This document shows, piece after piece, positions 15,978 to 25,756 of a stretch of DNA of 48,810 bases. Location: NCBI RefSeq assembly GCF_004115085.1, contig NZ_QXJP01000029.1, positions 1-48,810 on the forward strand. The letters are read 5' to 3'. Under the pieces are notes generated by a model. It was not told where the DNA came from and ran no database searches. It worked only from the letters and a program-made list of their open reading frames with translations. The number at the start of each line of letters is the position of its first letter. Positions within the stretch are counted from its first letter, which is position 1. This DNA is from Longirhabdus pacifica (GTDB lineage Bacteria > Bacillota > Bacilli > Paenibacillales > DSM-105158). A program made the translations under genes and the position numbers.

Positions 15978-17129
15978 TTACCCTCCCCTAAAAGCATCTA
16001 AAATGGAATACGTCGTAAAGGTTTCCTTCTCTGCATCTTGCGCATTCACGAAGATTTCAGCTAATGGTGTTTCCTTCATCTGATCCAACGTAGTAAACAA
16101 CCACGAAATGCTATTTATTTTTTGTTTTTTCTTAACCGATCTCGCTAACTCAAGCATTCTTTTTTCCGATGTCGTTGCTACTAACACGATAGGAAAAAAC
16201 GCAAACTGTGCTTTCCACTTCATTGTCTTTGCATACGCTTCATAACGTGGAACCTTTTCCGCAAAATCGTGTAACTTCATCGTGTTTCGATCCACTTCAA
16301 GAAAAAAAGGACGTTCTTTTTCTTGATACATAAGGGACATTAATCCATCTGGATTAAACCGCAAAGATTGATAATTGGCTTGTACTTTTTCTGTGATCAA
16401 ATATTCTGCAATCGTCTCTTTCACATGAAACCCATCTTTTTGCACCTGTCTATAGGCTAAAAAAACATTGTTAATTTCCACCGTATGATATACCGTATGC
16501 ATCATAATTTCATTATGCTGCGGTGTCCATCCTAGTTGATTAATGTTGATGTTTTCATGGTGAGCAACTAAATGGGATCCAACTTCGCCTAGCATGTAGT
16601 GATTTTCCATCGATCCGATAAATTCATTCGGTATAGGCTGGAAAGACTCTAAAATATGATTATCTACAAGCTTTTTACATCGCTCCCGGACTTGTCTTAA
16701 AGCCGACTTTGATGTATAAAAACCCATCGCATGCAGCTGTGAAGTGGTTAAAATTCGATGATGATAGACCGCCATTAATATGTTCAGATCCACTTCTCTA
16801 AACCATTTTTCACGTAGCACGAGTGAAGCCAGCATTTTAGGATCATCTACTTTATTTTTAAAGTGATATTTTTCATGCAAGAAATGACGAATATCTTCTT
16901 TGCTCCATTCATTCACATCACTTTTAGGATGTGCAATAGATCCCCACCGATGATGCGTCAAACGAAACACATCTCCTGATTTTCCTTTGGATATGACAAA
17001 ACCTTTATTCCCAAAATAATTACGTAAATATTTAGGAATGGCCAATTCCTCACATATATCTATCATTTCTTGTGGCATGGCAAAGCGAGTATGACGATGT
17101 ATTTTACGATTCTGTATTGTTTTGGCCAT
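15978..17129 (-). CDS. Replic_Relax (replication-relaxation) family protein
   Basis: A 383-residue protein. It has a winged-helix-like segment at about 120-200 (VDLNILMAVYHHRILTTSQL) and a C-terminal domain with conserved acidic and lysine residues (FFLEVDRNTMKLHDFAEKVP) as in the Replic_Relax family of Gram-positive conjugative elements. It is the only DNA-processing candidate inside the transfer operon, since no MOB-type relaxase with an HUH triad was found. A role at oriT is inferred. The ATG at 17129 is preferred over an upstream in-frame TTG because AAAGGAAGTG lies before it. It overlaps the coupling-protein gene by 26 bp. Confidence 0.72.
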   Translation of the reverse strand: MAKTIQNRKIHRHTRFAMPQEMIDICEELAIPKYLRNYFGNKGFVISKGKSGDVFRLTHHRWGSIAHPKSDVNEWSKEDIRHFLHEKYHFKNKVDDPKMLASLVLREKWFREVDLNILMAVYHHRILTTSQLHAMGFYTSKSALRQVRERCKKLVDNHILESFQPIPNEFIGSMENHYMLGEVGSHLVAHHENININQLGWTPQHNEIMMHTVYHTVEINNVFLAYRQVQKDGFHVKETIAEYLITEKVQANYQSLRFNPDGLMSLMYQEKERPFFLEVDRNTMKLHDFAEKVPRYEAYAKTMKWKAQFAFFPIVLVATTSEKRMLELARSVKKKQKINSISWLFTTLDQMKETPLAEIFVNAQDAEKETFTTYSILDAFRGG

Positions 17130-19887
17130 TAACACCCACTTCCTTTCCAAAACCAAAACCTATGATTTCCTCTTCTTCCGTTTGATCTTCCTCTTGCACG
17201 TCCTGTTCTTGCTCCTGTCCTTCATCATGTTGTACGACTTCATCTGTTGCGATGAGGTCTGTTTCTTCCTCTATCGGTATCAACATGTCATCGTCCTCAT
17301 CCTCTTTTAAAATCGGCGCACTCTCTATCTCTTCTTCTTCAACACTAACAAACCGGTTGTACCTTTCTTCTATCTCTTGAATCGCTTCCTCTCCGGCGAA
17401 AAATTGTTTTCTGGAATGCTCAATGACTTGCTTGGCAATTTTTTTGTCATAACGATAAAGCGGCGGCAGCGTGAATAACGAAAAAGGTTCATGTTCATAA
17501 TCATCTACACACAACTTCACAATACATTGATACTTTTCTAACGAGGTTAAATCACTGGCCGTAAACCGTGGGGATACGGAACTCGAAAAAAACTCCGCAT
17601 CGCTTTCCCCAACATTGAAGTAAATCTTCGTTCGACTCAGTTGATACACCCCTTCCTTTACCTTTTCATCATCAAACTGTGAACGATATTGATGACCAGC
17701 AACCATCCGCAAACCATACTTCCTAAGCTCCGCTAACATATCTGCGACGGATTCAGAAACATAGTTTTGCAATTCATCTACGAATAAAGTAATTTTGGGT
17801 CTTTCCTCTTTGACGGGCATCGTAAACTCTCTTTCTTGCGTTGTCAGATACACGTAAGAAATGAGTAAAGATCCTAAGAAACGTGAGTTTTCTTCTCCGA
17901 TTGACCCTTTAGCTAGATTCACTACGATGTTCTTTTTCCTTGCAAACAAATCTGCTAAATCGACAGTAGACTTACTTTGACATAAGATGTTCCGAGCTAA
18001 GAAATTACCGGTTATCCTCCGTAATTTATTTAGTGGTGCGTTTGTCGCTTGATTCCTAAACGATGGGGACAGTTCTTCAAACTCATTTCTCCAGTACCCA
18101 CGAACAACAAAATTGTCTAAATTTTGTAAATACGTTGCTCTAAATTCCTCTGACATAATTGCGAGCATGACTTCCAATATGGAACTATGCTCAGACACCA
18201 TGGCTAAATCTACAGCATTCCGTAAAATGTCTTCGGTTGATGCTCCCCAAGCATCTTTAAATTCCTTTTTCAACACACCGATAAACTGTTCTTGCATGAG
18301 TGACATGTTAGCCCCTCTAAAAACACGCTTATCTAACATATTTAAACTTGGTGGGAAATCATAATCGGCAAAGTTGAGGTAATACGTATGTTCAATTTCT
18401 TCCTCTGAAACCGACCCTATAATACTCTTCGCCATATCACCTGTAGGATCAATAATCATGGAAGAACCTACTTTGGGCTGGCTTCGTACTTGTTGTAAAT
18501 ACAAATTTTCTAATAGCTGCGATTTCCCTGTACCTTGTTTTCCGCATACATAGATACTTTTGTTGAGATCCTCTTCTTTAATCCCGATTCGTTCCTTTTT
18601 TCCTCTGTATCTCGATTCTCCGAATACATTTTGTTCTCTCGTTGCTTCCACAGGTGGTGGCTGCTGCTTGGATTTAATCCGTTTGATGTTTGGTGTTAGC
18701 ACATCTTTATTGGGCAAATGAAACAGCGAAGCCAGCTCATCTGTAGAAAGTAAGTTGTTCGTTGAATGCATAAACATGATTCTTCGTTTCGTAAGAAAAG
18801 ATAATAGAAAAGGAAACCATACAATATACTTTCTTCGCATTTGATTTTCCGCATCTAACTGTTGTAACGCATTGGTTACATCCGATAGTTTTTTTCGACG
18901 ATTACTACCATGTTGCTCTTGATCTTTAGTAATAATGCGAATATCTACGGTAAAGCCATGCTGCGTGATCTTTCCACTCATCGCCTTTTGCTCTTTCAGC
19001 TCTACTTGTCCTTGTTTTTGATTGTCTTTCAGCGAATCTATCGTTTCGATTTCTCGCTTTTGGCTTTGCTTTCTGTCTTTATACGTAGAACTAACAAAAA
19101 GAAGTTGTAATACAAACAACACCATCCGAAAAGGGAGAAAGATCACATTTTTTACGATACCGAAAAGGAAATTAGTATTTTTCGGTATTTGAGCAGTCGC
19201 TTCATAATGTCGTAAAATACGTCTGCCGCGATATTGCCACCAGAAATTTCGCTTTGGTCTACACATCACTTGCAAGGTGACAGCTTGATCAGGATCAAGC
19301 TTCGTCATACTGGATGTAATCGTACTAAGTGGATCTTGTGTCCAGTCTTTAAATGTTTGAATAGAAAAGACATAATGCTTCGATAAGTTCATTTTCGTGA
19401 CAGAACGATGTGCATTATATTGCTGCATATAATCTTGTTTCGATCCAACAGCAAACATTTGACTTTCTGCATCTTTATATACCGAATGAATAACCTTCTC
19501 TACTTTTTCTGTATATCTCTGTTGCACCACCACATTAAACGTAATTTCTTTTTCTTCTGCATGAATTTCAAACGCATACCAAGGCTGAACACGAAAGAGA
19601 CGAAAATACCAAGGATAATTGTTCCAAATAGCTTTGAGTGCGATATTCATTTGATGCGGCTCGTTTTCATTGTCTTTCGGTAGGATAAAACGTATGATAT
19701 TCATCGTTTGACTTTCTCGGTACATGATCACATACTGTGACCCTTTCCAGCAGCCATAGAAAATCAAGACCATAGCAACTACGGTATATACATACCATTG
19801 ATAAGTAAGATAAAACGACAACATAAAATGAAACATCTCGACTATCTTTTCTTGCGGTCTAATCACCCTGGTCACCTTCTTCCTCAT
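17104..19887 (-). CDS. virD4: VirD4/TraG-type coupling protein
   Basis: About 927 residues from the start chosen here. It has an N-terminal membrane span (WYVYTVVAMVLIFYGCW), further hydrophobic segments near 250-280 (in NVIFLPFRMVLFVLQLLF), and an ATPase domain with Walker A VCGKQGTGKSQLLENL and Walker B KITLFVDELQNYV. It also has AGHQYRSQF (sensor-like) and a very acidic C-terminal tail rich in Glu and Asp. It docks DNA substrates to the secretion channel. The frame is open to 20025, but that would overlap the hydrolase gene by 167 bp. The ATG at 19887, about 28 bp inside that gene, is more plausible; the true start is not certain. Confidence 0.85.
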   Translation of the reverse strand: MRKKVTRVIRPQEKIVEMFHFMLSFYLTYQWYVYTVVAMVLIFYGCWKGSQYVIMYRESQTMNIIRFILPKDNENEPHQMNIALKAIWNNYPWYFRLFRVQPWYAFEIHAEEKEITFNVVVQQRYTEKVEKVIHSVYKDAESQMFAVGSKQDYMQQYNAHRSVTKMNLSKHYVFSIQTFKDWTQDPLSTITSSMTKLDPDQAVTLQVMCRPKRNFWWQYRGRRILRHYEATAQIPKNTNFLFGIVKNVIFLPFRMVLFVLQLLFVSSTYKDRKQSQKREIETIDSLKDNQKQGQVELKEQKAMSGKITQHGFTVDIRIITKDQEQHGSNRRKKLSDVTNALQQLDAENQMRRKYIVWFPFLLSFLTKRRIMFMHSTNNLLSTDELASLFHLPNKDVLTPNIKRIKSKQQPPPVEATREQNVFGESRYRGKKERIGIKEEDLNKSIYVCGKQGTGKSQLLENLYLQQVRSQPKVGSSMIIDPTGDMAKSIIGSVSEEEIEHTYYLNFADYDFPPSLNMLDKRVFRGANMSLMQEQFIGVLKKEFKDAWGASTEDILRNAVDLAMVSEHSSILEVMLAIMSEEFRATYLQNLDNFVVRGYWRNEFEELSPSFRNQATNAPLNKLRRITGNFLARNILCQSKSTVDLADLFARKKNIVVNLAKGSIGEENSRFLGSLLISYVYLTTQEREFTMPVKEERPKITLFVDELQNYVSESVADMLAELRKYGLRMVAGHQYRSQFDDEKVKEGVYQLSRTKIYFNVGESDAEFFSSSVSPRFTASDLTSLEKYQCIVKLCVDDYEHEPFSLFTLPPLYRYDKKIAKQVIEHSRKQFFAGEEAIQEIEERYNRFVSVEEEEIESAPILKEDEDDDMLIPIEEETDLIATDEVVQHDEGQEQEQDVQEEDQTEEEEIIGFGFGKEVGVNGQNNTES

Positions 19888-21040
19888 CGTCATCATCATC
19901 GTCTTCTTCTGGTGGTTCCGTGGGATATAACGTTTTTGTAAAACTGTCTGTAAACCCATTCCCATCTGTAATGGAAAGCTTGATTTGATATCTCCCTTCC
20001 GATGATAACGAAAGCGAAAAATCATCGCTGCTGTACGTTGTTTTTGAGCCGCCGGGTGTAATCACACGATAATGATATTCCAGATCTACGGTATCATCAT
20101 GATCTGAGCGATCATATATATGTACCGTATTTCCAACTTCTTCTGTACCTGATACATAAAAATCTGCTTCCGGATAAATGTAATTTCGCTTCGCCCACTC
20201 CGCCGGGTCATTTCGTTCATAGTAGTAATCAAACTCTTCCCACACTTCTAACATGAAAAATGGATCTGTATGCTCCCCTTCCACAAAAATCATGAAATGC
20301 AAATGAGGGCCTGTTGAATTTCCAGTGCTACCTACAAAGCCAACAATGTCTTTTAAATCAACTACTTTCCCTAGTTCTATATGCGGTCCAAATTCGCTAA
20401 GATGTGCATAATAATATTTAATCTCTGGATGCTCTAAATCTTGTAAGGTAACCGCATTTCCTCCTGCACCTACGGTGTTTATTTTGACCACTTCCGACCT
20501 GGTGACAGGAAATAACGTCAGACCTTGATTACCGCTTATATCCACACCATTATGGGGTTTCGTCCATAAATCATTTTCCACCCCATACGTATCTTGCATA
20601 AAGTAACTATCAAATACATGTAGAGGAAACCGATGCTCAAAGAAGAAAGGCTCAAAAAACGCTTTAAATTCCTCTGCACTTTTGATGACCGAAAATGCCT
20701 TGATTTTTGAATCTAGTAATATACTTAATGCGCCTTGTGTATTCCCTTCCTGTTCTTTGTAATATTGAATGTTATCTGCTGCTGTTTTGATTTTGTAAGT
20801 ATCCACATCTTCTGCATCATTTTTCTGATACGTATAAGCCATCAATATTGACCAATCTATATCTCTTGACTTCGCTTCGTAATAAAAAACAGGAATATAT
20901 TTGGCTTCTAAGCCTTCTGTTGGATCACTAAAGAGCATAAAAATGAAAATAATGAGTAAAAACAATAGAAGGAGTGGGAGTACAATCAAAATGAATTTAA
21001 TAGATAACAACATATAGATCCACTTTTTGATGTCATCCAT
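19859..21040 (-). CDS. T4SS-associated M23 cell-wall hydrolase with C-terminal PKD-like domain
   Basis: A 393-residue protein with an N-terminal membrane span (about 15-37) and a lysozyme-like/linker segment. The M23 peptidase domain at about 150-275 has the zinc ligands in HNGVDISG and GPHLHF. A C-terminal PKD-like fold (YHYRVITPGGSKTTYSSDDF) and an acidic tail of Asp/Glu follow. It would open peptidoglycan for the conjugation channel, the role of TrsG/TcpG/VirB1 in related systems. The PKD module and acidic tail are less usual. It lies between virB4 and virD4, 2 bp after virB4. Confidence 0.85.
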   Translation of the reverse strand: MDDIKKWIYMLLSIKFILIVLPLLLLFLLIIFIFMLFSDPTEGLEAKYIPVFYYEAKSRDIDWSILMAYTYQKNDAEDVDTYKIKTAADNIQYYKEQEGNTQGALSILLDSKIKAFSVIKSAEEFKAFFEPFFFEHRFPLHVFDSYFMQDTYGVENDLWTKPHNGVDISGNQGLTLFPVTRSEVVKINTVGAGGNAVTLQDLEHPEIKYYYAHLSEFGPHIELGKVVDLKDIVGFVGSTGNSTGPHLHFMIFVEGEHTDPFFMLEVWEEFDYYYERNDPAEWAKRNYIYPEADFYVSGTEEVGNTVHIYDRSDHDDTVDLEYHYRVITPGGSKTTYSSDDFSLSLSSEGRYQIKLSITDGNGFTDSFTKTLYPTEPPEEDDDDDDEEEGDQGD

Positions 21041-21042
21041 AT

Positions 21043-22929
21043 TTAACTCGCTTCATCAAAAGCCGATGCCGTTACAAGATGCTTGATCTCCGGTATGATT
21101 TCAAGCTTAAATTCCGCACTATTCTTGTCGGTAATAATATACCCTTCCCCTTTATCCGCAACTTTGAGGTCATCAATGATTTTGTCATTGAGACCTAATT
21201 CATTTTTCAACTCTTCAATACCAACTGGTTTTTGTCCTACCGTTAACACGACAACCATACTCGTGTTATTTAGTATTTCTATGCCGAAGCCATTTGCATC
21301 TTTCAAGCAGTCCATAATATTTTGCCAAACGGTAGTTAATGCACCACCGTATTTTCTGCATCGTTTGGAATACTCATAAAAATACTCTGCTTCTTCATCG
21401 TTGTTGATAATCGACCATGCTTCTTCCGCATAGACCATGATTTGCTCTCTTAAATGGGCTGATAAATCTTGATTTCCCTTGATTGCATTTTCAATAAAAT
21501 CTAGTACGATCCACAAAATGACTGGCCGTGTTTCATTGCTTAAATTTCTGACTCCGAAAGATACCCACTCATATTCCGTAATATCTACATTGCTATGCGT
21601 ATTAATGATTTTCCCAGGGCCTTCTTCAATGAAGAAGGCTACTTCATCTCTCAAATTTTCTAAGGATTCATATTCTTTCATTTGACGGTCAATATCTGAG
21701 AGAGTAGGCATATCCGTCAAAGGACGCAATTTACGATTTTTTATCTTTATCGACCCTGCATCTTTCTGTACAGCTTCATAGAGTGTGTTGTAATCTTCCG
21801 TAAATCCTTTTTCTTCATATGCTGCACGTATACAACGTGCGATCAAACTTCTTTCCTTTGTCGTGATGTTCCCTGCCATTTTTCGATACAAATTAATGAG
21901 AAAATCTACTTTCCGATCAAAATAATCATATTTATCTTCCTCGTTACAACGAAGGTCACATGGATTGATTCTTAGATCTGAACGTTTCGAAAAATCGAGA
22001 AACAACCCTCCAACTTCCTTCGTAATGGCTTTGGTTTCGTTATCCCTATCGATGATGTATACCTTTGCTCCTCTGAGCCAGTATGAAAAATGTTCTTGTT
22101 TAGCAAACGTACTTTTTCCAGATCCAGAAGGTGCAATGATGGCCGCATTGGGATTTTTCATTTTGAAACGATCCAATAAAATCATGGAATCGTCCCCTTT
22201 ATTTTGTCCGTAGTAAATGCCGGAGTTCATGCTTAAGCTGCTAGACGATAAGGGAAACAGATCTGCAATATTGGATGTCGTAAAATCTTGTACTTTTCCT
22301 AATTGATCCATCAGCAGTGGCAAAGTAGCATAAAAGGCTTGCTCATTTTGCCCATCGCAATTGTAAGCTTTCATGCCTTTTCGTCCCAACAACCGCTGTA
22401 CTTTGCTCACTTCTTTTTCTAACTTCTCAAGTGTTGTTGCGTGAACATCAATATACGCAGACAAGACATAACTATTTTCTTTTTCATCAATCAGCTTATC
22501 TCGAAGTTCCGTATCTCTTTTCACTTGCGCTTCTTTATACCCATCACTTTTTTTTCGTTTTTCTAAAAAGCGAATGGCTTTGTTGTTATCGTCAATCCGT
22601 TTGTTTAAAAATCGGATAAAAAATTTATTGTTTACAGGAACAACGTGATAATTGATCACGGTATTAACATTGATGTGATACAAATCTTCCAAGTGATTAT
22701 GCTGCAATATCGTAGGCCAACCAAAAACAAACAAAGTTTGAATATAATACTCGCCTACTTTACGATACGTCAGCGCTTTAAAATTCACAGGATGCGGAGC
22801 CATGTAATCTTTTTTCTCCTTCATCCCTCTTTGTATCAGCATCGGATCTTGAAACATTTCTTGCTTCGGCTGTCGATCTATTTCATACGTTTGCTTCTTC
22901 TTAGGCTTAGACTTGAGCCACTTTAACAT
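21043..22929 (-). CDS. virB4: VirB4/TrsE-type conjugation ATPase
   Basis: A 628-residue protein. The N-terminal domain (about 1-230) has VGEYYIQTLFVFGWPT. The ATPase domain has Walker A AIIAPSGSGKSTFAKQ near residue 265 with YIIDRDNE, and Walker B QIMVYAEEAWSII. It is the central energy source of the mating channel, at the inner membrane. It overlaps the upstream gene by 23 bp. Confidence 0.93.
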   Translation of the reverse strand: MLKWLKSKPKKKQTYEIDRQPKQEMFQDPMLIQRGMKEKKDYMAPHPVNFKALTYRKVGEYYIQTLFVFGWPTILQHNHLEDLYHINVNTVINYHVVPVNNKFFIRFLNKRIDDNNKAIRFLEKRKKSDGYKEAQVKRDTELRDKLIDEKENSYVLSAYIDVHATTLEKLEKEVSKVQRLLGRKGMKAYNCDGQNEQAFYATLPLLMDQLGKVQDFTTSNIADLFPLSSSSLSMNSGIYYGQNKGDDSMILLDRFKMKNPNAAIIAPSGSGKSTFAKQEHFSYWLRGAKVYIIDRDNETKAITKEVGGLFLDFSKRSDLRINPCDLRCNEEDKYDYFDRKVDFLINLYRKMAGNITTKERSLIARCIRAAYEEKGFTEDYNTLYEAVQKDAGSIKIKNRKLRPLTDMPTLSDIDRQMKEYESLENLRDEVAFFIEEGPGKIINTHSNVDITEYEWVSFGVRNLSNETRPVILWIVLDFIENAIKGNQDLSAHLREQIMVYAEEAWSIINNDEEAEYFYEYSKRCRKYGGALTTVWQNIMDCLKDANGFGIEILNNTSMVVVLTVGQKPVGIEELKNELGLNDKIIDDLKVADKGEGYIITDKNSAEFKLEIIPEIKHLVTASAFDEAS

Positions 22930-23653
22930 GTTCGTCCTCCTTTCCTTCTACATGAAGAGGTATACCGTTGATCGGGACTTCTTCCCATCTTTGTATGACT
23001 GCCATCTCACGCCGATAAGCTTTGTACATATACGTTTCCAATTCATCTGTTTTCAATCGCTTAATGCCACTTCGTATTTTTTTTAATGACTCTTTCAAAT
23101 CATCTTCTATTCCTTTAAAAATCTCGCTTACTTCTTGCATCTTTTCATTTTCATCCATACTTTTGAAGAAGTTCTTCTTCGGAATAAAAGAGTTAATGAC
23201 ATCCTTAATCATTTTTTGTGTACTTCGATCTACCTCATTCGTTTCTTGTCCAACACGATAGCCAATGATCAATTTCAATTCACTTTCCATCATTTTTTTT
23301 TCCTCTTTTTGCTTTTCAATAAAACCAATATAAGGATTAATCCATTTTGCACGGATAGGATCCACATGTTGCTTAATGCTTTTCATTTCCTGCACATAGT
23401 CATGAATGTCCAAAACCATGTTAATTCTTCGCCACTGATGACTAATCCTAAGCCCATTCACTGTTTCTTTAAAACGACCAATCGTTTTTTGTACTTCCGT
23501 CTCATTTTTAGATTTCATGTTAATTAAAGAGCAATCCAACACCATCACATACTCATTTTTGTTAATGATGATCATATCGTTTTCAATAGCTTCATAACCA
23601 AGCATGTCTTGCACAGTCTGTATATTGGATTTATTTTTTGTCCCGAATATCAA
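22907..23653 (-). CDS. TrsD/TraD-like T4SS component
   Basis: A 248-residue soluble protein. The N-terminal pattern YEAIENDMIIINKNEYVMVL, then LINMKSKNE, resembles the small proteins found just upstream of virB4 in Gram-positive transfer operons (TrsD of pSK41, TraD of pIP501) and also the N-terminal domain of VirB4 itself. A long helical region follows (about 120-215). The function in these systems is not known; it is probably a partner of VirB4. It overlaps both neighbours. Confidence 0.65.
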   Translation of the reverse strand: MIFGTKNKSNIQTVQDMLGYEAIENDMIIINKNEYVMVLDCSLINMKSKNETEVQKTIGRFKETVNGLRISHQWRRINMVLDIHDYVQEMKSIKQHVDPIRAKWINPYIGFIEKQKEEKKMMESELKLIIGYRVGQETNEVDRSTQKMIKDVINSFIPKKNFFKSMDENEKMQEVSEIFKGIEDDLKESLKKIRSGIKRLKTDELETYMYKAYRREMAVIQRWEEVPINGIPLHVEGKEDEHVKVAQV

Positions 23654-24470
23654 CCTTGATCTCTCCTTTACTCCCTCGATGCAAACGAATCGTCATGGCT
23701 TCATGTAAAATTTCAATCGTGTTCATCGATGTCTCAAAAGCAATCGGTTGCTGCGTGGCATAAAACACTTTTTCTATTTTTTGCACTGCATCTAAATTCT
23801 CGATTTTCTTCTTTTTCATCTGCTTTTTCTTCTGTGTTGGCATAAATGGATCCACACTTTGCTTATCCACATGAAATACCGTTTGTTTTTTGACGGGCAT
23901 ACTGATGTTTAATCCTACTAAAGGAATTTGGAATACCTTTTTAAACTGAATATACTGTTTCCCTATTTGCATCACATATTTCTCAATATCTGTCCCATTC
24001 ACGTCGATAAAAGCGATGATTCCTGCTAGTGCTAAAACAAAGACTCGAAGAAACATCACCAACCTGGATGATTCTACTTCCTCGAACTCATACACGAAAA
24101 TACCAATCGATGTGGTTTGAATCATTTCATCATTGAGGTACATTTGATATTCATAACCATCTCGTTCTTCCCACTGTAAAATGACTTTTTTTCGTTCATA
24201 CACAATGGATGGATCCACTTGGTATGATTGAAGCCCTGCTTTCATTTCTTCTTCCTCATCAGGAAGTGCGCCCCAATCTACTCCGTAATTTTCTTCAACA
24301 GCAACAGGAACCGCTTGTACATTCCATTGATATTGACTTTCATCTACACCACTAGGACGGATAAAAAAGAAAGCAATAACGAGTGCAATGATAATAATAT
24401 TTCGTTCTCTTTTAGTGAAAATTCCGAAAACCGTACGTTGTTTTTCTCGTTTGTACACCGGTGATGCCAT
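23631..24470 (-). CDS. PrgI/VirB3-like T4SS membrane protein
   Basis: A 279-residue protein with one span near the start (NIIIIALVIAFFFIRPS), an external segment of about 100 residues and a second span (MFLRVFVLALAGIIAFIDV). The C-terminal part is cytoplasmic and lysine-rich (KKKQMKKKKIEN). The position between VirB6-like and TrsD-like genes is that of PrgI/TrsC proteins, but it is larger than usual. It starts 3 bp after the upstream gene. Confidence 0.6.
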   Translation of the reverse strand: MASPVYKREKQRTVFGIFTKRERNIIIIALVIAFFFIRPSGVDESQYQWNVQAVPVAVEENYGVDWGALPDEEEEMKAGLQSYQVDPSIVYERKKVILQWEERDGYEYQMYLNDEMIQTTSIGIFVYEFEEVESSRLVMFLRVFVLALAGIIAFIDVNGTDIEKYVMQIGKQYIQFKKVFQIPLVGLNISMPVKKQTVFHVDKQSVDPFMPTQKKKQMKKKKIENLDAVQKIEKVFYATQQPIAFETSMNTIEILHEAMTIRLHRGSKGEIKVDIRDKK

Positions 24471-24473
24471 TTT

Positions 24474-25322
24474 TTACCCCCTTCCTAGCGATATAATTTG
24501 TTTCACTCCAAAACCAATAATAATAACAGGGAGTGCGAGTATGATGATGAACGTAAACAATGAAAGTAATACTTTATCGAATGGATTTCCCATGCTTACG
24601 GTGTAATCAAAGAAAAAGCTGATCCCCAGCATATGAATCGGTTTTATGATCACAAATCCGAATGTCAGATTGATCCACAAACGGAAAAAGCGATCGGTGT
24701 AAGGGATGGACGCTCCAACTAATGGAGAGGTCACTGTGAGAAAATCAATCATGGCATCACATATGAGATAAATACCATATAAAACGACCCATATAATAGA
24801 AAGAATACCGAGCAGTAAAAAACCTAAAAGCTGATAACCTGCATCTTTAAAATCATCCGTTCCTACTGGAACTTCAAAATCCACATTGCCTAATTGGATA
24901 GTAAAATAGTTTGCCATTTGCTGGATCATATCGATGATATCTGTACCAGCGTATATCATGAGTCCTCCACCAATACCTGTTAGCAACAGATTCTTTTCTT
25001 CGAAATGCAAACGTCCTGTCACAAATGGAGAACCCATGTTTACCCCTAAACGACTAACGACCATCCATGAAAACAAGACCCAAGCTAACCCCTTTAGAAT
25101 GATTAACCATTTATGAATGATATCAGGATGCTCTTTATAGTAGGGATCTGCCAAACTTGACCGAATCCACTTTATGGATTCGGTCAACCATTCGTTTACT
25201 TCATTCTCTATCCAATTATTTATTTTTTCTCCTACATCAAAAAAGGCGTAAGTAGATTGTGTAGTGACAACCATAAAGATCATGGTTACCAAGATGATGA
25301 GAATACTTTTTTTAACATTCAT
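24474..25322 (-). CDS. VirB6/TrbL-like polytopic channel protein
   Basis: A 282-residue protein with an N-terminal signal-like helix (ILIILVTMIFMVVTTQS), an external segment and five or more further membrane spans, ending in GFGVKQIISLGRG. This topology and the operon position match the inner-membrane channel component of Gram-positive T4SS (TcpH/TraL/VirB6-like). Confidence 0.72.
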   Translation of the reverse strand: MNVKKSILIILVTMIFMVVTTQSTYAFFDVGEKINNWIENEVNEWLTESIKWIRSSLADPYYKEHPDIIHKWLIILKGLAWVLFSWMVVSRLGVNMGSPFVTGRLHFEEKNLLLTGIGGGLMIYAGTDIIDMIQQMANYFTIQLGNVDFEVPVGTDDFKDAGYQLLGFLLLGILSIIWVVLYGIYLICDAMIDFLTVTSPLVGASIPYTDRFFRLWINLTFGFVIIKPIHMLGISFFFDYTVSMGNPFDKVLLSLFTFIIILALPVIIIGFGVKQIISLGRG

Positions 25323-25335
25323 CTACAACCCACCT

Positions 25336-25653
25336 TTAGAATAGGTCCTTAAACAATTCCATTAATAGAGGCCCTACTTGGATGGTGATCTGTAGAAGTA
25401 CCACTGTCCATATTCCTTTTGTAAAGATTCCTTCCTGCTGTGAATCTCCTTGTGTTGCTGCTTTTTGTTTTAATAACAGCAATACAATGATGAGAATGGG
25501 AGCAATATACCATGAAATATCTTGTATAAAAGACCAAAAGTTTGATTCTACTGATTGTGCTTTTGTTTTTATTCCTTCTCCGACTGCAAATACCGATGAA
25601 GCAGACATGATCGCAACATAGCAACTAAGCATGAGTGCTGATATTTTTTTCAT
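25336..25653 (-). CDS. VirB2-like small membrane protein, first structural gene of the T4SS operon
   Basis: A 105-residue protein with a signal peptide (MKKISALMLSCYVAIMSASS, probable cut after VFA) and two membrane spans (DISWYIAPILIIVLLLL and GIWTVVLLQITIQVGPLL). This is VirB2/TrbC-like topology. The start at 25653 is chosen because AAAGGAAAGGG lies just before it; the longer frame from 25689 has no such site. A possible 24-codon leader frame overlaps the start. Confidence 0.65.
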   Translation of the reverse strand: MKKISALMLSCYVAIMSASSVFAVGEGIKTKAQSVESNFWSFIQDISWYIAPILIIVLLLLKQKAATQGDSQQEGIFTKGIWTVVLLQITIQVGPLLMELFKDLF

Positions 25654-25699
25654 ATTCCCTTTCCTTTCTATATGATGTGTATAAAGCATAGTGATTCAT
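25625..25699 (-). CDS. Possible leader peptide before the T4SS operon
   Basis: A 24-codon frame starting at 25699 with a near-perfect AAAGGAGGTG site 5 bp upstream. It ends inside the first codons of the VirB2-like gene in another frame. The strong ribosome site suggests that it is translated and couples or attenuates expression of the next gene. The peptide (MNHYALYTSYRKER start) has no recognised family. Confidence 0.4.
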   Translation of the reverse strand: MNHYALYTSYRKEREYEKNISTHA

Positions 25700-25727
25700 G
25701 AACCACCTCCTTTAATAAGTTCATTTA

Positions 25728-25756
25728 ATTATATTAAAGTATTTAATTTCTATCAC
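25728..25756 (-). promoter_or_regulatory. Main promoter of the T4SS-Tad operon, member of the shared spacer family
   Basis: Read leftward: GTGATA (25751-25756), 17-bp spacer GAAATTAAATACTTTAA, TATAAT (25728-25733), TTAAA. It aligns without gaps to the promoters of flp, tadV and the SLH gene. Confidence 0.8.

Noticed and set aside
15978..17129. Classical HUH (MOB-type) relaxase
   Set aside because: No HUH/HxH metal triad or N-terminal catalytic Tyr pattern is visible; the protein matches Replic_Relax features instead. No other relaxase was found in the window.
21043..23653. A single virB4 gene broken by a frameshift
   Set aside because: The 628-residue protein already has the VirB4 N-terminal domain, and a separate TrsD-like gene upstream of virB4 is normal in Gram-positive systems.
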